Source: Citrobacter gillenii | GTDB taxonomy: Bacteria; Pseudomonadota; Gammaproteobacteria; Enterobacterales; Enterobacteriaceae | Direction: 5' to 3' | DNA: 64,000 bases | Assembly (NCBI RefSeq): GCF_013337685.1 | Contig: NZ_SUQN01000011.1 | Location: 1-64,000 of the forward strand | Shown here: positions 40,759 through 50,261 of the stretch, in pieces | Layout: the number at the start of each line of letters is the position of its first letter | How positions within the stretch are numbered: the first letter of the stretch is position 1 | Made by a program: the position numbers and the translations under genes | Notes under the pieces: generated by a model | Told to the model about the DNA's origin: nothing | What the model saw: only the letters and a program-made list of their open reading frames with translations | Databases searched by the model: none

Positions 40759-41649
40759 ATGAATGAAAACAGAATGCTGGGATTGGCGTGGATATCACCC
40801 TATATCATAGGGTTGATAATCTTTACCGCCTTCCCATTCGTTTCATCTTTCTTCCTCAGTTTTACTGAGTATGACTTGATGAGTCCGCCGGTGTTTAACG
40901 GCATCGAGAACTATCGCTACATGCTGACAGAAGATGCTCTCTTCTGGAAATCCATGGGCGTGACGTTCGCCTACGTATTTTTGACAATCCCATTAAAACT
41001 GGCATTTGCATTAGGGATTGCGTTTGTTCTTAACTTTAAATTACGCGGTATCGGCTTCTTCCGTACGGCTTACTATATTCCGTCCATCCTCGGTAGCTCC
41101 GTGGCTATCGCCGTGCTGTGGCGTGCGCTGTTTGCCATCGACGGTCTGCTGAACAGCTTTATCGGTGTATTAGGCTTTGACCCGGTTAACTGGCTGGGTG
41201 AACCCTCGCTGGCACTGATGTCCGTGACCCTGCTGCGCGTCTGGCAGTTTGGCTCCGCGATGGTTATCTTCCTCGCGGCGTTGCAAAACGTACCGCAGTC
41301 TCAGTACGAAGCGGCAATGATCGATGGCGCATCCAAATGGCAGATGTTTATGAAAGTCACCGTGCCGTTGATTACGCCGGTTATCTTCTTCAACTTCATC
41401 ATGCAGACCACACAGGCATTCCAGGAGTTTACTGGCCCGTACGTGATAACCGGCGGCGGACCAACCTACTCCACTTACCTGTTCTCCCTGTACATCTACG
41501 ACACGGCCTTCAAGTACTTTGACATGGGCTACGGCGCGGCGCTGGCCTGGGTATTGTTCCTGGTTGTTGCGGTCTTTGCGGCCATTGCCTTCAAGTCTTC
41601 GAAATACTGGGTGTTCTATTCCGCCGATAAGGGAGGCAAAAATGGCTGA
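40759..41649 (+). CDS. togM: Oligogalacturonide ABC transporter permease TogM
   Basis: An inner-membrane permease of the sugar ABC family (MalF type), 296 residues with six transmembrane helices. The EAA loop is YEAAMIDGASKWQMFMKVTVPLI. Its order with the next three genes (M-N-A-B) is that of togMNAB in Dickeya. It overlaps togN by 8 bp (ATGGCTGA). It should import oligogalacturonides from the periplasm. Confidence 0.88.
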   Translation: MNENRMLGLAWISPYIIGLIIFTAFPFVSSFFLSFTEYDLMSPPVFNGIENYRYMLTEDALFWKSMGVTFAYVFLTIPLKLAFALGIAFVLNFKLRGIGFFRTAYYIPSILGSSVAIAVLWRALFAIDGLLNSFIGVLGFDPVNWLGEPSLALMSVTLLRVWQFGSAMVIFLAALQNVPQSQYEAAMIDGASKWQMFMKVTVPLITPVIFFNFIMQTTQAFQEFTGPYVITGGGPTYSTYLFSLYIYDTAFKYFDMGYGAALAWVLFLVVAVFAAIAFKSSKYWVFYSADKGGKNG

Positions 41650-42544
41650 TATCCAACAAATCTCTGAAGCTCAGAGCATCGCTGAGCGTGAAGTTGCCCG
41701 CACCCTGCGTCGGGAAAAAATTAACGCGGCCATCCGCTACGTGATCCTGCTGTTGGTAGGGCTGCTGATGCTGTACCCGCTGGTGTGGATGTTCTCGGCC
41801 TCGTTCAAACCGAACCACGAGATCTTCACCACCCTGAGCCTGTGGCCTGCAAACGCCACCTGGGATGGCTTCGTCAACGGCTGGAAAACCGGTACCGAAT
41901 ACACCTTCGGCCATTACATGCTGAACACCTTTAAGTATGTGATTCCGAAAGTCATCCTGACCATTATCTCTTCCACCATCGTGGCATACGGCTTTGCCCG
42001 CTTCGAGATCCCATGGAAGAAATTCTGGTTCGCCACGCTCATCACCACCATGCTGCTGCCAAGCACCGTCTTGCTGATCCCGCAGTACCTGATGTTCCGT
42101 GAAATGGGCATGCTGAACAGCTATATGCCGCTGTACCTGCCGCTGGCCTTCGCCACGCAAGGGTTCTTTGTCTTCATGCTGATTCAGTTCCTGCGCGGCG
42201 TACCGCGTGACATGGAAGAAGCGGCGCAGATTGACGGCTGTAACTCCTTCCAGGTGCTGTGGTACGTGGTGGTGCCGATTCTGAAACCGGCCATCATCTC
42301 TGTCGCTCTGTTCCAGTTCATGTGGTCAATGAACGACTTTATCGGGCCGCTGATTTATGTCTACAGCGTGGATAAATACCCGATTGCACTGGCGCTGAAA
42401 ATGTCCATCGACGTTACCGAAGGTGCGCCGTGGAACGAAATTCTGGCAATGGCGAGTATCTCCATTCTGCCATCCATCATTGTGTTCTTCCTGGCACAAC
42501 GCTACTTCGTACAGGGCGTTACCAGCAGCGGAATTAAAGGTTAA
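41642..42544 (+). CDS. togN: Oligogalacturonide ABC transporter permease TogN
   Basis: The second permease (MalG type), 300 residues and six helices. The EAA motif is MEEAAQIDGCNSFQVLWYVVVPIL. The ATG at 41642 overlaps the togM stop; a longer frame from 41519 is out of context inside togM. The N-terminal 35 residues are a charged cytoplasmic extension before the first helix. Confidence 0.88.
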   Translation: MADIQQISEAQSIAEREVARTLRREKINAAIRYVILLLVGLLMLYPLVWMFSASFKPNHEIFTTLSLWPANATWDGFVNGWKTGTEYTFGHYMLNTFKYVIPKVILTIISSTIVAYGFARFEIPWKKFWFATLITTMLLPSTVLLIPQYLMFREMGMLNSYMPLYLPLAFATQGFFVFMLIQFLRGVPRDMEEAAQIDGCNSFQVLWYVVVPILKPAIISVALFQFMWSMNDFIGPLIYVYSVDKYPIALALKMSIDVTEGAPWNEILAMASISILPSIIVFFLAQRYFVQGVTSSGIKG

Positions 42545-42556
42545 GAGGGAAATATC

Positions 42557-43684
42557 ATGGCTGAAGTGATTTTTAATAAACTGGAAAAAGTGTACTCCAA
42601 CGGCTTCAAAGCGGTACATGGTATCGACCTGAAAATTGCAGAAGGGGAATTCATGGTGATTGTCGGGCCATCCGGCTGCGCCAAGTCCACCACCCTGCGT
42701 ATGCTGGCAGGTCTGGAAACCATCAGCGGCGGCGAAGTGCGTATCGGCGAGAAGATTGTGAACAATCTGGCACCGAAGGAGCGCGGGATTGCGATGGTAT
42801 TCCAGAACTATGCGCTGTACCCGCACATGACGGTGCGTGAGAACCTGGCGTTCGGCCTGAAGCTAAGCAAAATGCCGAAGGCACAGATTGATGCCCAGGT
42901 AAACGAAGCAGCGAAGATCCTCGAACTGGAAGAACTGCTGGAGCGCCTGCCTCGCCAGCTCTCCGGTGGTCAGGCACAGCGTGTGGCCGTTGGCCGTGCG
43001 ATTGTGAAGAAACCGGACGTGTTTCTGTTCGACGAACCGCTGTCCAACCTTGATGCCAAACTGCGTGCCTCAATGCGTATCCGTATTTCCGACCTGCACA
43101 AGCAGTTGAAGAAATCCGGCAAGCCGGCCACCACCGTGTACGTGACCCACGATCAGACCGAAGCGATGACCATGGGTGACCGCATCTGCGTGATGAAACT
43201 GGGACACATCATGCAGGTTGATACCCCGGATAACCTGTACCACAAGCCGAAAAATATGTTCGTGGCTGGCTTTATCGGCGCACCGGAGATGAACATTCGC
43301 CCCTGCAAGCTGGTGGAACAAGAGGGACGTCTGCACATTGCCATCGGCAATGAAACCATGCCGTTGAACGACGAAAAGCAGGAGAAAGTCTCTTCTTATG
43401 TCGGTCAGGATGTCTTCTACGGCATCCGTCCGGAATTCGTCGACGTCGCCGAAGAGCCTTTTGCCGAAGGCAACTGTAGTGGCGAAATGGTACGCGTGGA
43501 AAACATGGGCCATGAATTCTTTGTTTACCTGAAAGTGGCAGATTACGAACTGACTGCTCGCATCCCTTCAGATAAAGCTAAGCCAATGATTGATAAAGGT
43601 CTTAACCGCAAGGTGCATTTCAAGTTCGATATAAATAAATGTCATCTCTTTGACGCAAAAACTGAAAAGAACATCTCTCTCTAA
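42557..43684 (+). CDS. togA: Oligogalacturonide ABC transporter ATPase TogA
   Basis: A MalK/UgpC-type ATPase of 375 residues. Walker A is GPSGCAKSTT, where Ala replaces the more common Gly before Lys; signature LSGGQAQR; Walker B DVFLFDEPLSNLD; H-loop YVTHDQTEAMT. A C-terminal OB-type regulatory domain follows (about 240-375). The start is 12 bp after togN, with AGAGGGAA upstream. Confidence 0.88.
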   Translation: MAEVIFNKLEKVYSNGFKAVHGIDLKIAEGEFMVIVGPSGCAKSTTLRMLAGLETISGGEVRIGEKIVNNLAPKERGIAMVFQNYALYPHMTVRENLAFGLKLSKMPKAQIDAQVNEAAKILELEELLERLPRQLSGGQAQRVAVGRAIVKKPDVFLFDEPLSNLDAKLRASMRIRISDLHKQLKKSGKPATTVYVTHDQTEAMTMGDRICVMKLGHIMQVDTPDNLYHKPKNMFVAGFIGAPEMNIRPCKLVEQEGRLHIAIGNETMPLNDEKQEKVSSYVGQDVFYGIRPEFVDVAEEPFAEGNCSGEMVRVENMGHEFFVYLKVADYELTARIPSDKAKPMIDKGLNRKVHFKFDINKCHLFDAKTEKNISL

Positions 43685-43697
43685 TGGAGTTATAAAA

Positions 43698-44984
43698 ATG
43701 AAAAAAGTGCTTTTAAGCGCCGCTATCTCCGCCACTCTGGGCCTGACCGCGCTGCCTTCTATGGCAAAGGATGTTGATTTACGTATGTCCTGGTGGGGGG
43801 GCAATGGCCGCCACCAGGTCACGCTGAAAGCGTTAGAAGAGTTTCACAAGCTGAACCCGGATATCACCGTCAAAGCCGAATATACCGGCTGGGATGGTCA
43901 CTTATCCCGCCTGACCACGCAGATTGCGGGCGGTACCGAGCCGGATGTGATGCAAACCAACTGGAACTGGCTGCCGATTTTCTCGAAAAATGGCGACGGT
44001 TTTTACGACTTGAACAAAATGAAGGACGTGATCGACTTAAGCCAGTTCGATCCAAAAGAACTGCAGTCCACTACCGTTAACGGCAAGCTGAACGGGATCC
44101 CCATTTCCGTCACCGCGCGCGTGTTCTACTTTAACGATGAAACCTGGAAAAAAGCGGGCGTTGAATACCCGAAAACCTGGGATGAGTTGATGGCTGCGGG
44201 CAAAACGTTCGAAAGCAAGCTCGGCAAACAGTACTACCCGGTGGTACTGGAGCATCAGGACACGCTGGCGCTGCTGAACTCGTACATGATCCAGAAGTAC
44301 AACATTCCAGCCGTAGATGAAAAGACCAAGAAATTCTCCTACTCCAAAGAGCAGTGGGTTGAGTTCTTCCAGACCTATAAAAAGCTGGTTGATAGCCACG
44401 TAATGCCAGACACCAAATACTATGCGTCGTTTGGTAAGAGCAACATGTATGAAATGAAGCCGTGGATCCAAGGCGAATGGGGTGGAACCTACATGTGGAA
44501 CTCCACCATTAACAAGTATTCAGATAACCTGAAGCCACCGGCGAAGCTGGATCTGGGTAGCTACCCGATGATGGAAGGTGCCACGGACGCAGGGCTGTTC
44601 TTTAAACCTGCGCAGATGCTGTCTATTGGCAAATCCACGAAAAATCCGGAAGCCGCCGCGAAAGTGATTAACTTCCTGCTGAACAGCAAAGAAGGTGTCG
44701 AAACGCTGGGTCTGGAGCGCGGCGTGCCGCTGAGTAAAGCAGCCGTTGAAATCCTGACGCAAAACGGCACCATCAAAGAAAACGATCCGTCCGTCGCTGG
44801 GTTACGTCTGGCGCAGTCGCTGCCAACCAAACTCACCGTGTCGCCATACTTTGATGACCCGCAGATCGTGGCGCAGTTCGGTACGTCACTGCAGTACATC
44901 GACTACGGTCAGAAAACCGTGGAAGAAGCTGCTGCAGACTTCCAGCGTCAGGCTGAGCGTATCCTGAAACGCGCGATGCGCTAA
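43698..44984 (+). CDS. togB: Oligogalacturonide-binding protein TogB
   Basis: The periplasmic solute-binding protein of the importer, 428 residues. The signal peptide MKKVLLSAAISATLGLTALP ends near SMA-K. A family 1 sugar-binding fold follows (DLRMSWWGGNGRHQVTLKAL). The ATG at 43698 with GGAGT upstream was chosen; the frame starts 16 codons earlier within togA. A REP follows the stop. Confidence 0.88.
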   Translation: MKKVLLSAAISATLGLTALPSMAKDVDLRMSWWGGNGRHQVTLKALEEFHKLNPDITVKAEYTGWDGHLSRLTTQIAGGTEPDVMQTNWNWLPIFSKNGDGFYDLNKMKDVIDLSQFDPKELQSTTVNGKLNGIPISVTARVFYFNDETWKKAGVEYPKTWDELMAAGKTFESKLGKQYYPVVLEHQDTLALLNSYMIQKYNIPAVDEKTKKFSYSKEQWVEFFQTYKKLVDSHVMPDTKYYASFGKSNMYEMKPWIQGEWGGTYMWNSTINKYSDNLKPPAKLDLGSYPMMEGATDAGLFFKPAQMLSIGKSTKNPEAAAKVINFLLNSKEGVETLGLERGVPLSKAAVEILTQNGTIKENDPSVAGLRLAQSLPTKLTVSPYFDDPQIVAQFGTSLQYIDYGQKTVEEAAADFQRQAERILKRAMR

Positions 44985-44990
44985 ATAAAA

Positions 44991-45063
44991 AGCCGGGTGG
45001 CGGCTTCGCCCTACCCGGCCAATGCGAACCTGTCGGCCCGGTAAGCGAAATCCGCCACCGGGC
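44991..45063. repeat. REP-like repeats between togB and araE
   Basis: Two GC-rich palindromic units (AGCCGGGTGGCGG...CTACCCGGCC and GGCCCGGTAAGCG...CCACCGGGC) between convergent genes. They may also form a two-way terminator-like structure. Confidence 0.7.
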
Positions 45064-45070
45064 ATTAACA

Positions 45071-46489
45071 TTACACACCGATGTTCCGCAACTTCTCTCC
45101 CGCCATCAGTTTGCGTTCGATATGTTCCAGGGTGACATTTTTGGTTTCAGGAATAAGCCAGAACGTAATACCAATGAATACGACATTCAGCGCGGTATAA
45201 AGCCAGAATGTACCGGCCGCGCCAATACTGTCGAGCAGCGTCAGGAACGTTGCCCCGATGATCATATTCGACACCCAGTTGGTGGTGGTGGAACAAGTGA
45301 TACCAAAGTCACGGCATTTCAGCGGCTGAATTTCCGAGCACAGGATCCACACCACCGGTGCGGCGCTCATCGCATAGCCGGCGATACACATCATGGTCAT
45401 GCCGACGGACAGCCACGATAACCCGCGGGATGCCGTGCCGTTATCAAACTGCATCAGGCAGTAGCCCAGCACCAATGTTCCCAGCGCCATCACGGTAAAA
45501 CCAATTTTCAGCGCCGGTTTACGCCCGGCTTTATCGACGGTAAAGACGGCGATAAACGTAGCAAACATAAAGGTTAAGCCAACCACCAGGGTGGCAATCA
45601 TCTGCTGTTCTGTGGTGGTAAAGCCCGCCATCTTAAAAATCCGCGGCGCGTAGTACATGATGATGTTCATCCCGGTGAACTGCTGCATCGCCTGCAGCAA
45701 CATACCGAGGAAAACCGCACGACGCACGTTACTGTTGATCTTAAACAGCGCCCATCCGCCCTGCTTTAGCTTCAGGCTTTCGCGGATGTCATTCAGTTCA
45801 TCGCGGGCTTTTTCCGAGGTATCTCGCAGCATACGCAGCACTTCTTCAGCTTCAATATGACGCCCTTTTTGTGCCAGCCAGCGCGGGCTGTTCGGTAAAA
45901 ACACCACCAGAACAATCAGCACCACCGCAGGCAGGGCCAGCACGCCGAGCATAGCCCGCCAGTTGCCGGTGTAGCTGAACGCCGTATCGGATAAAAAGGC
46001 CAGCACAATGCCCAGCGTGACCATCAGCTGGTACATGCTGATCATTTTTCCGCGCACGTTTTCACTGGCCATTTCTGAGAGATAAAGCGGCGCGGTATAG
46101 GAAGCAATCCCGACGGCAACCCCCAGTACTACCCGGGCGGCGATCAGAAGCTCAACGCTTGTCGCTAATGCCGATCCCAACGATCCGAGAACAAAGAGGA
46201 TTGCCCCGACCATCAGACTGTATTTTCGTCCGAGGCGGAAAGAGAGCCAGCCATTGAACAGTGCGCCAATTGCCGCACCCAGCATCATGCTGCTGACTAC
46301 CCACTCCTGCAAACGACTGCTTAGCGCAAAGTGTTCAGTGATAAACGGCAGCGAACCCGCGATCACCCCAATATCCAGACCAAATAATAATCCTGCGACA
46401 GCAGCGGAAACTGAGACAAACAGATTCATACGTCGCGTGTCGCGCATTGCGCGCGGTGCTAAAGCAGCATCATGATTAATTGAGACCAT
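45071..46489 (-). CDS. araE: Arabinose-proton symporter AraE
   Basis: A 472-residue major-facilitator sugar/H+ symporter with 12 helices for low-affinity L-arabinose uptake. Family motifs are GRKYSL and its repeat [14 protein letters not shown], and [15 protein letters not shown] at the C-terminus. It is almost the same as E. coli AraE over its whole length. The araE-kduD-kduI order is shared with E. coli, so araE is native here and the tog genes are the extra part. AraC-like and CRP-like sites lie upstream. Confidence 0.96.
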   Translation of the reverse strand: MVSINHDAALAPRAMRDTRRMNLFVSVSAAVAGLLFGLDIGVIAGSLPFITEHFALSSRLQEWVVSSMMLGAAIGALFNGWLSFRLGRKYSLMVGAILFVLGSLGSALATSVELLIAARVVLGVAVGIASYTAPLYLSEMASENVRGKMISMYQLMVTLGIVLAFLSDTAFSYTGNWRAMLGVLALPAVVLIVLVVFLPNSPRWLAQKGRHIEAEEVLRMLRDTSEKARDELNDIRESLKLKQGGWALFKINSNVRRAVFLGMLLQAMQQFTGMNIIMYYAPRIFKMAGFTTTEQQMIATLVVGLTFMFATFIAVFTVDKAGRKPALKIGFTVMALGTLVLGYCLMQFDNGTASRGLSWLSVGMTMMCIAGYAMSAAPVVWILCSEIQPLKCRDFGITCSTTTNWVSNMIIGATFLTLLDSIGAAGTFWLYTALNVVFIGITFWLIPETKNVTLEHIERKLMAGEKLRNIGV

Positions 46490-46573
46490 TTTTTCCTGCC
46501 AGAAACAGAGTAAGACATAAAACTGAAAATAAGGGATCCCTTGCCAGGGGCGTCAGGCTGGAAACGGCATAGT

Positions 46574-46590
46574 TATGGATAAAATAGCTA
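46574..46590 (-). promoter_or_regulatory. AraC half-site upstream of araE
   Basis: On the minus strand TAGCTATTTTATCCATA is an exact match to the AraC half-site pattern TAGC-N7-TCCATA, 84 bp before the araE start. The second half-site is degenerate and was not placed with confidence. Confidence 0.8.
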
Positions 46591-46603
46591 GCTCATACCG
46601 TTA

Positions 46604-46619
46604 TGTGATGGACATTACA
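46604..46619. promoter_or_regulatory. CRP-like site upstream of araE
   Basis: TGTGATGGACATTACA, one mismatch from TGTGA-N6-TCACA, lies next to the AraC site on its upstream side, the usual order in arabinose promoters. Confidence 0.65.
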
Positions 46620-46757
46620 ATTTTAAAATTTATAGATAATTACTCAATAAAATTTAATACACTGATATTAAAGAGTATTAAATATTACCGTTTCATACAT
46701 ATGAAATTATTTATGGATTAATTTATAACCATAATATGGATTAAAATAACTTAAAAC

Positions 46758-46787
46758 CAAAAAAAACCTGCCGTTGGCAGGTTTTTT
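46758..46787 (-). terminator. Terminator of kduD (works both ways)
   Basis: A CCTGCC/GGCAGG stem (46767-46772, 46776-46781) is flanked by A and T runs. It follows the kduD stop on the minus strand. The rest of the 314-bp kduD-araE gap is AT-rich and holds the araE promoter. Confidence 0.82.
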
Positions 46788-46803
46788 AATACTGGAGAGG
46801 GAA

Positions 46804-47565
46804 TTAACGCGCCAGCCAGCCGCCGTCTACTGCAACGGTATAACCATTGATGTAGTCAGATGCGCTGGAGGCCAGGAATACGATTGGCCCCTTCAGATCG
46901 TCAGGCAGACCCCAACGGCCTGCCGGGATACGATCGAGGATTTCTGCGCTACGCTGCTCATCAGCACGCAGCTGTTGCGTGTTGTTGGTCGCCATGTAGC
47001 CCGGTGCAATCGCATTGACGTTGATGTTGTGTTTTGCCCACTCGTTCGCCATCAGGCGGGTTACGCCCATCACGCCGCTTTTTGATGCGGTGTAAGACGG
47101 CACGCGGATGCCACCCTGGAAGGAGAGCATAGAGGCTATGTTAATAATTTTCCCGCCGTTGCCCTGCGCGATGAAGTGCTTCGCCGCCGCCTGGGACATA
47201 AAGAATACGCTCTTAATGTTCAGGTTCATGACGTCGTCCCAGTCTTTTTCGCTGAAATCGATCGCATCATCACGACGAATAAGACCCGCATTGTTCACCA
47301 GAATATCGATATGGCCGAATTCTGCCACCGCGCGCTCCAGCAGTGCCGGAATACCGTCAATCTGACGCAGGTCGGCAGTCAGGCTTAAAAAGCGACGGCC
47401 CAGGGCAGTAACACGTTCGATAGTTTCTGTCGGCTCAACAATGTTGATACCCACGATATCGCAGCCCGCTTCCGCCAGACCCAGCGCCATACCCTGGCCC
47501 AGACCGGTGTCACAACCTGTCACAACGGCGACTTTACCTTCAAGAGAGAATGCATTCAAAATCAT
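46804..47565 (-). CDS. kduD: 2-dehydro-3-deoxy-D-gluconate 5-dehydrogenase KduD
   Basis: Reduces 2,5-diketo-3-deoxygluconate to 2-keto-3-deoxygluconate with NADH, ending the part of the pathway encoded here. A short-chain dehydrogenase of 253 residues. The cofactor motif is TGCDTGLGQG (about 15-24), then NNAG, and the catalytic Tyr-x3-Lys is in YTASKSG. It is 57 bp after kduI and so co-transcribed with it. Confidence 0.95.
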   Translation of the reverse strand: MILNAFSLEGKVAVVTGCDTGLGQGMALGLAEAGCDIVGINIVEPTETIERVTALGRRFLSLTADLRQIDGIPALLERAVAEFGHIDILVNNAGLIRRDDAIDFSEKDWDDVMNLNIKSVFFMSQAAAKHFIAQGNGGKIINIASMLSFQGGIRVPSYTASKSGVMGVTRLMANEWAKHNINVNAIAPGYMATNNTQQLRADEQRSAEILDRIPAGRWGLPDDLKGPIVFLASSASDYINGYTVAVDGGWLAR

Positions 47566-47622
47566 TGTTAATCCTTATTTTTTATAGTGCCCATCACCGA
47601 CAGGCTGAGTGGCCGCCCGCGA

Positions 47623-48459
47623 CTAGCGCAGATCTTTTACTGCAACGTGATCCATGTCATCAAAGACCTGGTTTTCGCCGACCATACCCCAAATAAACGT
47701 ATAGGCTTTTGTGCCCACGCCAGAGTGGATAGACCAGCTTGGAGAAATAACAGCCTGCTCGTTGTGCATCACAATATGGCGCGTTTCCTGAGGCTGCCCC
47801 ATCATGTGGAATACACAGGTGTCTTCTTCCATATTGAAGTAGAAATAGACTTCCATGCGGCGTTCATGGGTATGGCACGGCATGGTATTCCACAGGTTAC
47901 CCGGCGCCAGTTCAGTCAGACCCATGCTCAACTGGCATGTTTCCAGAACATCCGGCACAAAGTATTTGTTGATGGTACGGCGGTTACTGGTGAGATCATC
48001 GCCCAGCGTCACCGGCGCAACGTCTGCTGGCGTGACTTTTTTGGTTGGGTACGCGGTGTGTGCCGGTGCACAGTTGTAGTAAAACTTCGCCGGAGTTGCC
48101 GCATCAAGGCTGGCAAACACCACTTCTTTGGCACCTTTACCGACATACAGCGCATCGCGGTGACCGATTTCATAGCATTGACCATCGACGGTAATCGTGC
48201 CCGGACCACCGATGTTGATCACGCCCAGCTCACGGCGTTCGAGGAAATACGTTACGCCCAGCTGTTTGCCAACTTCACCACCAACGGAAACGGTTTTGGC
48301 CACCGGCATAATCCCGCCGACAATAATACGGTCGATGTGGCTGTAAACCATGGTGTATTCGTCTGCGACAAATACCTGTTCTACCAAAAATTCGTTACGC
48401 AGCGCCTGGGTGTCCAGGGTTTTAGCATGCGCACTGTGGATACTTTGTCTTACGTCCAC
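47623..48459 (-). CDS. kduI: 5-keto-4-deoxyuronate isomerase KduI
   Basis: Isomerises the linear 5-keto-4-deoxyuronate to 2,5-diketo-3-deoxygluconate for KduD. A 278-residue double cupin. The zinc site is in [16 protein letters not shown] (HxH...E) plus a later His in SIHSGVGT. It is the first gene of kduID, divergent from ogl. Three KdgR-like boxes precede it. Confidence 0.96.
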   Translation of the reverse strand: MDVRQSIHSAHAKTLDTQALRNEFLVEQVFVADEYTMVYSHIDRIIVGGIMPVAKTVSVGGEVGKQLGVTYFLERRELGVINIGGPGTITVDGQCYEIGHRDALYVGKGAKEVVFASLDAATPAKFYYNCAPAHTAYPTKKVTPADVAPVTLGDDLTSNRRTINKYFVPDVLETCQLSMGLTELAPGNLWNTMPCHTHERRMEVYFYFNMEEDTCVFHMMGQPQETRHIVMHNEQAVISPSWSIHSGVGTKAYTFIWGMVGENQVFDDMDHVAVKDLR

Positions 48460-48504
48460 ATTTACCTCCAGTGATAAATTGACCGTGAATACGTTATCGG
48501 ATAG

Positions 48505-48519
48505 CGAAACATCGTTCCG
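48505..48519. promoter_or_regulatory. KdgR-like box nearest kduI
   Basis: CGAAACATCGTTCCG, an imperfect palindrome of the KdgR family, 46 bp upstream of the kduI start. Confidence 0.5.
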
Positions 48520-48549
48520 TTTTTCCTAATGCGTTAATGATATCTCTCT

Positions 48550-48564
48550 CGGAACGCGTTTTCA
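48550..48564. promoter_or_regulatory. KdgR-like box, middle copy upstream of kduI
   Basis: CGGAACGCGTTTTCA shares GAAC-N-CGTTTTCA with the family but is degenerate. It is listed because it lies between two better boxes. Confidence 0.35.
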
Positions 48565-48572
48565 ATTACAAC

Positions 48573-48587
48573 TAAAACGATGTTTCA
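48573..48587. promoter_or_regulatory. KdgR box upstream of kduI
   Basis: TAAAACGATGTTTCA, close to the palindrome TGAAACR-N-YGTTTCA, 114 bp before kduI. Confidence 0.7.
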
Positions 48588-48814
48588 CTTTTTCTGCATC
48601 TTATTATCAAAAGTGTAGTTGCGATCACGCTAGTGACGGAAAATCGGCAGATAACAAAAAACAACTGGATTTAAAAACCATATAAAACAGATAGATGCAA
48701 AATAATAAGAAATGATAACTCCATGGAGGTAGAGATAAAGCATTCAACAACCTCTCGCCGCAGAAATGCTTTCTTATGCTTTTTGTTACAAATTGCGTCA
48801 TCAATCACACATGA

Positions 48815-48829
48815 TGAAACACTGTTTTG
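48815..48829. promoter_or_regulatory. KdgR box upstream of ogl
   Basis: TGAAACACTGTTTTG, one mismatch from the palindrome, 90 bp before the ogl start. The remaining part of the 459-bp kduI-ogl gap is AT-rich with no gene seen. Confidence 0.75.
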
Positions 48830-48918
48830 ATAAATTATCACTTGGTTTTTAAATTCATCATAAATCTGGGTGCTGACGCAGATTGCTAAAATCCTGCGTA
48901 CGGTAAAAGGAGTGCATT

Positions 48919-50094
48919 ATGGCTAAAGGCATGCGGGTCAAGCTGAACTATGAGATCAGCCGCGATCCGGATACAGGCGTGGAAGTCACCCGACTGACCC
49001 CACCGGAAGTAACCTGTCATCGAAACTATTTCTATCAGAAATGCTTCTTTAATGATGGCAGTCACCTGCTGTTCGCCGGTGAGTTTGATGGTCACTGGAA
49101 CTACTATTTACTGGATCTTGCCAAAGCCGAAGCCGTTCAGTTGACCGAAGGCGCAGGTGATAATACCTTCGGCGGTTTTTTATCGCCGGACGACAGCGCC
49201 CTCTACTATGTCAAAAACGACCGCACCCTGCTGGAAGTGAATCTCAAGACGTTGGCAGAACGCGAAGTGTACCGCGTGTCTGATGACTGGGTGGGCTACG
49301 GTACCTGGGTTGCCAACAGCGACTGTACAAAACTGGTCGGTATCGAAATTGCTAAAAGCGACTGGACACCGTTAAACAGCTGGCAGCTGTTCCATGACTT
49401 CTTCCATAAAGGCCCGCACTGCCGACTGCTGCGCGTCGATTTACGTACCGGCGACAGCGCGGTGATTCACGAAGAGAAAAACTGGCTGGGTCATCCGATT
49501 TACCGTCCGTTCGACGATAACACCGTCGCTTTCTGCCATGAAGGTCCGCACGATTTGGTCGATGCGCGAATGTGGCTGGTCAATGAAGACGGCAGTAACG
49601 TGCGTAAAGTTAAGGATCATGCGCAGGGTGAAAGTTGCACCCATGAATTTTGGGTCCCGAACGGCTCGGCACTGGTCTATGTCTCGTACCTGAAAGGTCA
49701 GCAAGGACGCACCATCTCCAGCTACAATCCTGATACCGGCGTTAATGAAGCCGTAATGTTAATGCCTGCCTGCTCGCATTTAATGAGCAATTTTGATGGC
49801 ACGTTGCTGGTCGGCGATGGTTCAGGTACACCGGTAGACGTGAAGGATACTGGCGGTTACACCATCGATAACGACCCTTATCTGTATGGATTTGATGTAG
49901 CGAAGAAAAGCTGTTTCCGCATCGCACGCCACGATACTTCCTGGGCTACCGTGGCAAACAGCCGTCAGGTCACCCACCCGCATCCGTCGTTTACACCAGA
50001 CGATCGCGCGGTACTTTTTAGCTCAGACAAAGATGGCAAACCGGCGTTGTACATTGCCAAACTGCCCGAGCAGCCGGAACTGTTTCAACTGTAG
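48919..50094 (+). CDS. ogl: Oligogalacturonide lyase Ogl
   Basis: A cytoplasmic PL22 lyase that splits imported (di)galacturonides into monomers, yielding 4-deoxy-5-threo-hexosulose uronate. It has 391 residues and no signal peptide. A seven-bladed propeller is expected, seen as repeated SPDDSALYYV/TPDDRAVLFSSD blades. Histidine-rich candidate Mn sites are CHEGPHD, CTHEFW and QVTHPHPS. An AAAGGAG site precedes the ATG. Substrate arrives through KdgM and TogMNAB, product goes to KdgF/KduI. Confidence 0.93.
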   Translation: MAKGMRVKLNYEISRDPDTGVEVTRLTPPEVTCHRNYFYQKCFFNDGSHLLFAGEFDGHWNYYLLDLAKAEAVQLTEGAGDNTFGGFLSPDDSALYYVKNDRTLLEVNLKTLAEREVYRVSDDWVGYGTWVANSDCTKLVGIEIAKSDWTPLNSWQLFHDFFHKGPHCRLLRVDLRTGDSAVIHEEKNWLGHPIYRPFDDNTVAFCHEGPHDLVDARMWLVNEDGSNVRKVKDHAQGESCTHEFWVPNGSALVYVSYLKGQQGRTISSYNPDTGVNEAVMLMPACSHLMSNFDGTLLVGDGSGTPVDVKDTGGYTIDNDPYLYGFDVAKKSCFRIARHDTSWATVANSRQVTHPHPSFTPDDRAVLFSSDKDGKPALYIAKLPEQPELFQL

Positions 50095-50147
50095 TCCCCG
50101 AAATGATTGTGCCCTGTTTTTAATTTAATGTTTCTGTAACTGGCCTT

Positions 50148-50172
50148 GCCCTCCTCGCGGAGGGCTTTTTTT
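50148..50172 (+). terminator. Terminator of ogl
   Basis: GCCCTCC/GGAGGGC stem (50148-50154, 50159-50165) with a TCGC loop and seven T. Confidence 0.93.
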
Positions 50173-50211
50173 ATTAATAGAAAAGCTCAATACTATAAAT
50201 AATAAGCAGCA

Positions 50212-50238
50212 GAAAACCCCGGCCAACATCTCCGGGGT
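50212..50238 (-). terminator. Terminator of kdgM
   Basis: A CCCCGG/CCGGGG stem (50217-50222, 50232-50237); on the minus strand a short T run follows. It is 24 bp after the kdgM stop. Confidence 0.65.
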
Positions 50239-50261
50239 ATTTCGCCAGCTATTGATGGTAT

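Noticed and set aside
41519..41641. Longer TogN start within togM
   Set aside because: The added 41 residues are the +1 frame of togM coding; the ATG at 41642 with the ATGGCTGA overlap is the usual coupling.
42680..42710. Defective Walker A in TogA because of CAKST instead of CGKST
   Set aside because: The lysine and following Ser/Thr are intact and Ala at this position occurs in working sugar ABC ATPases.
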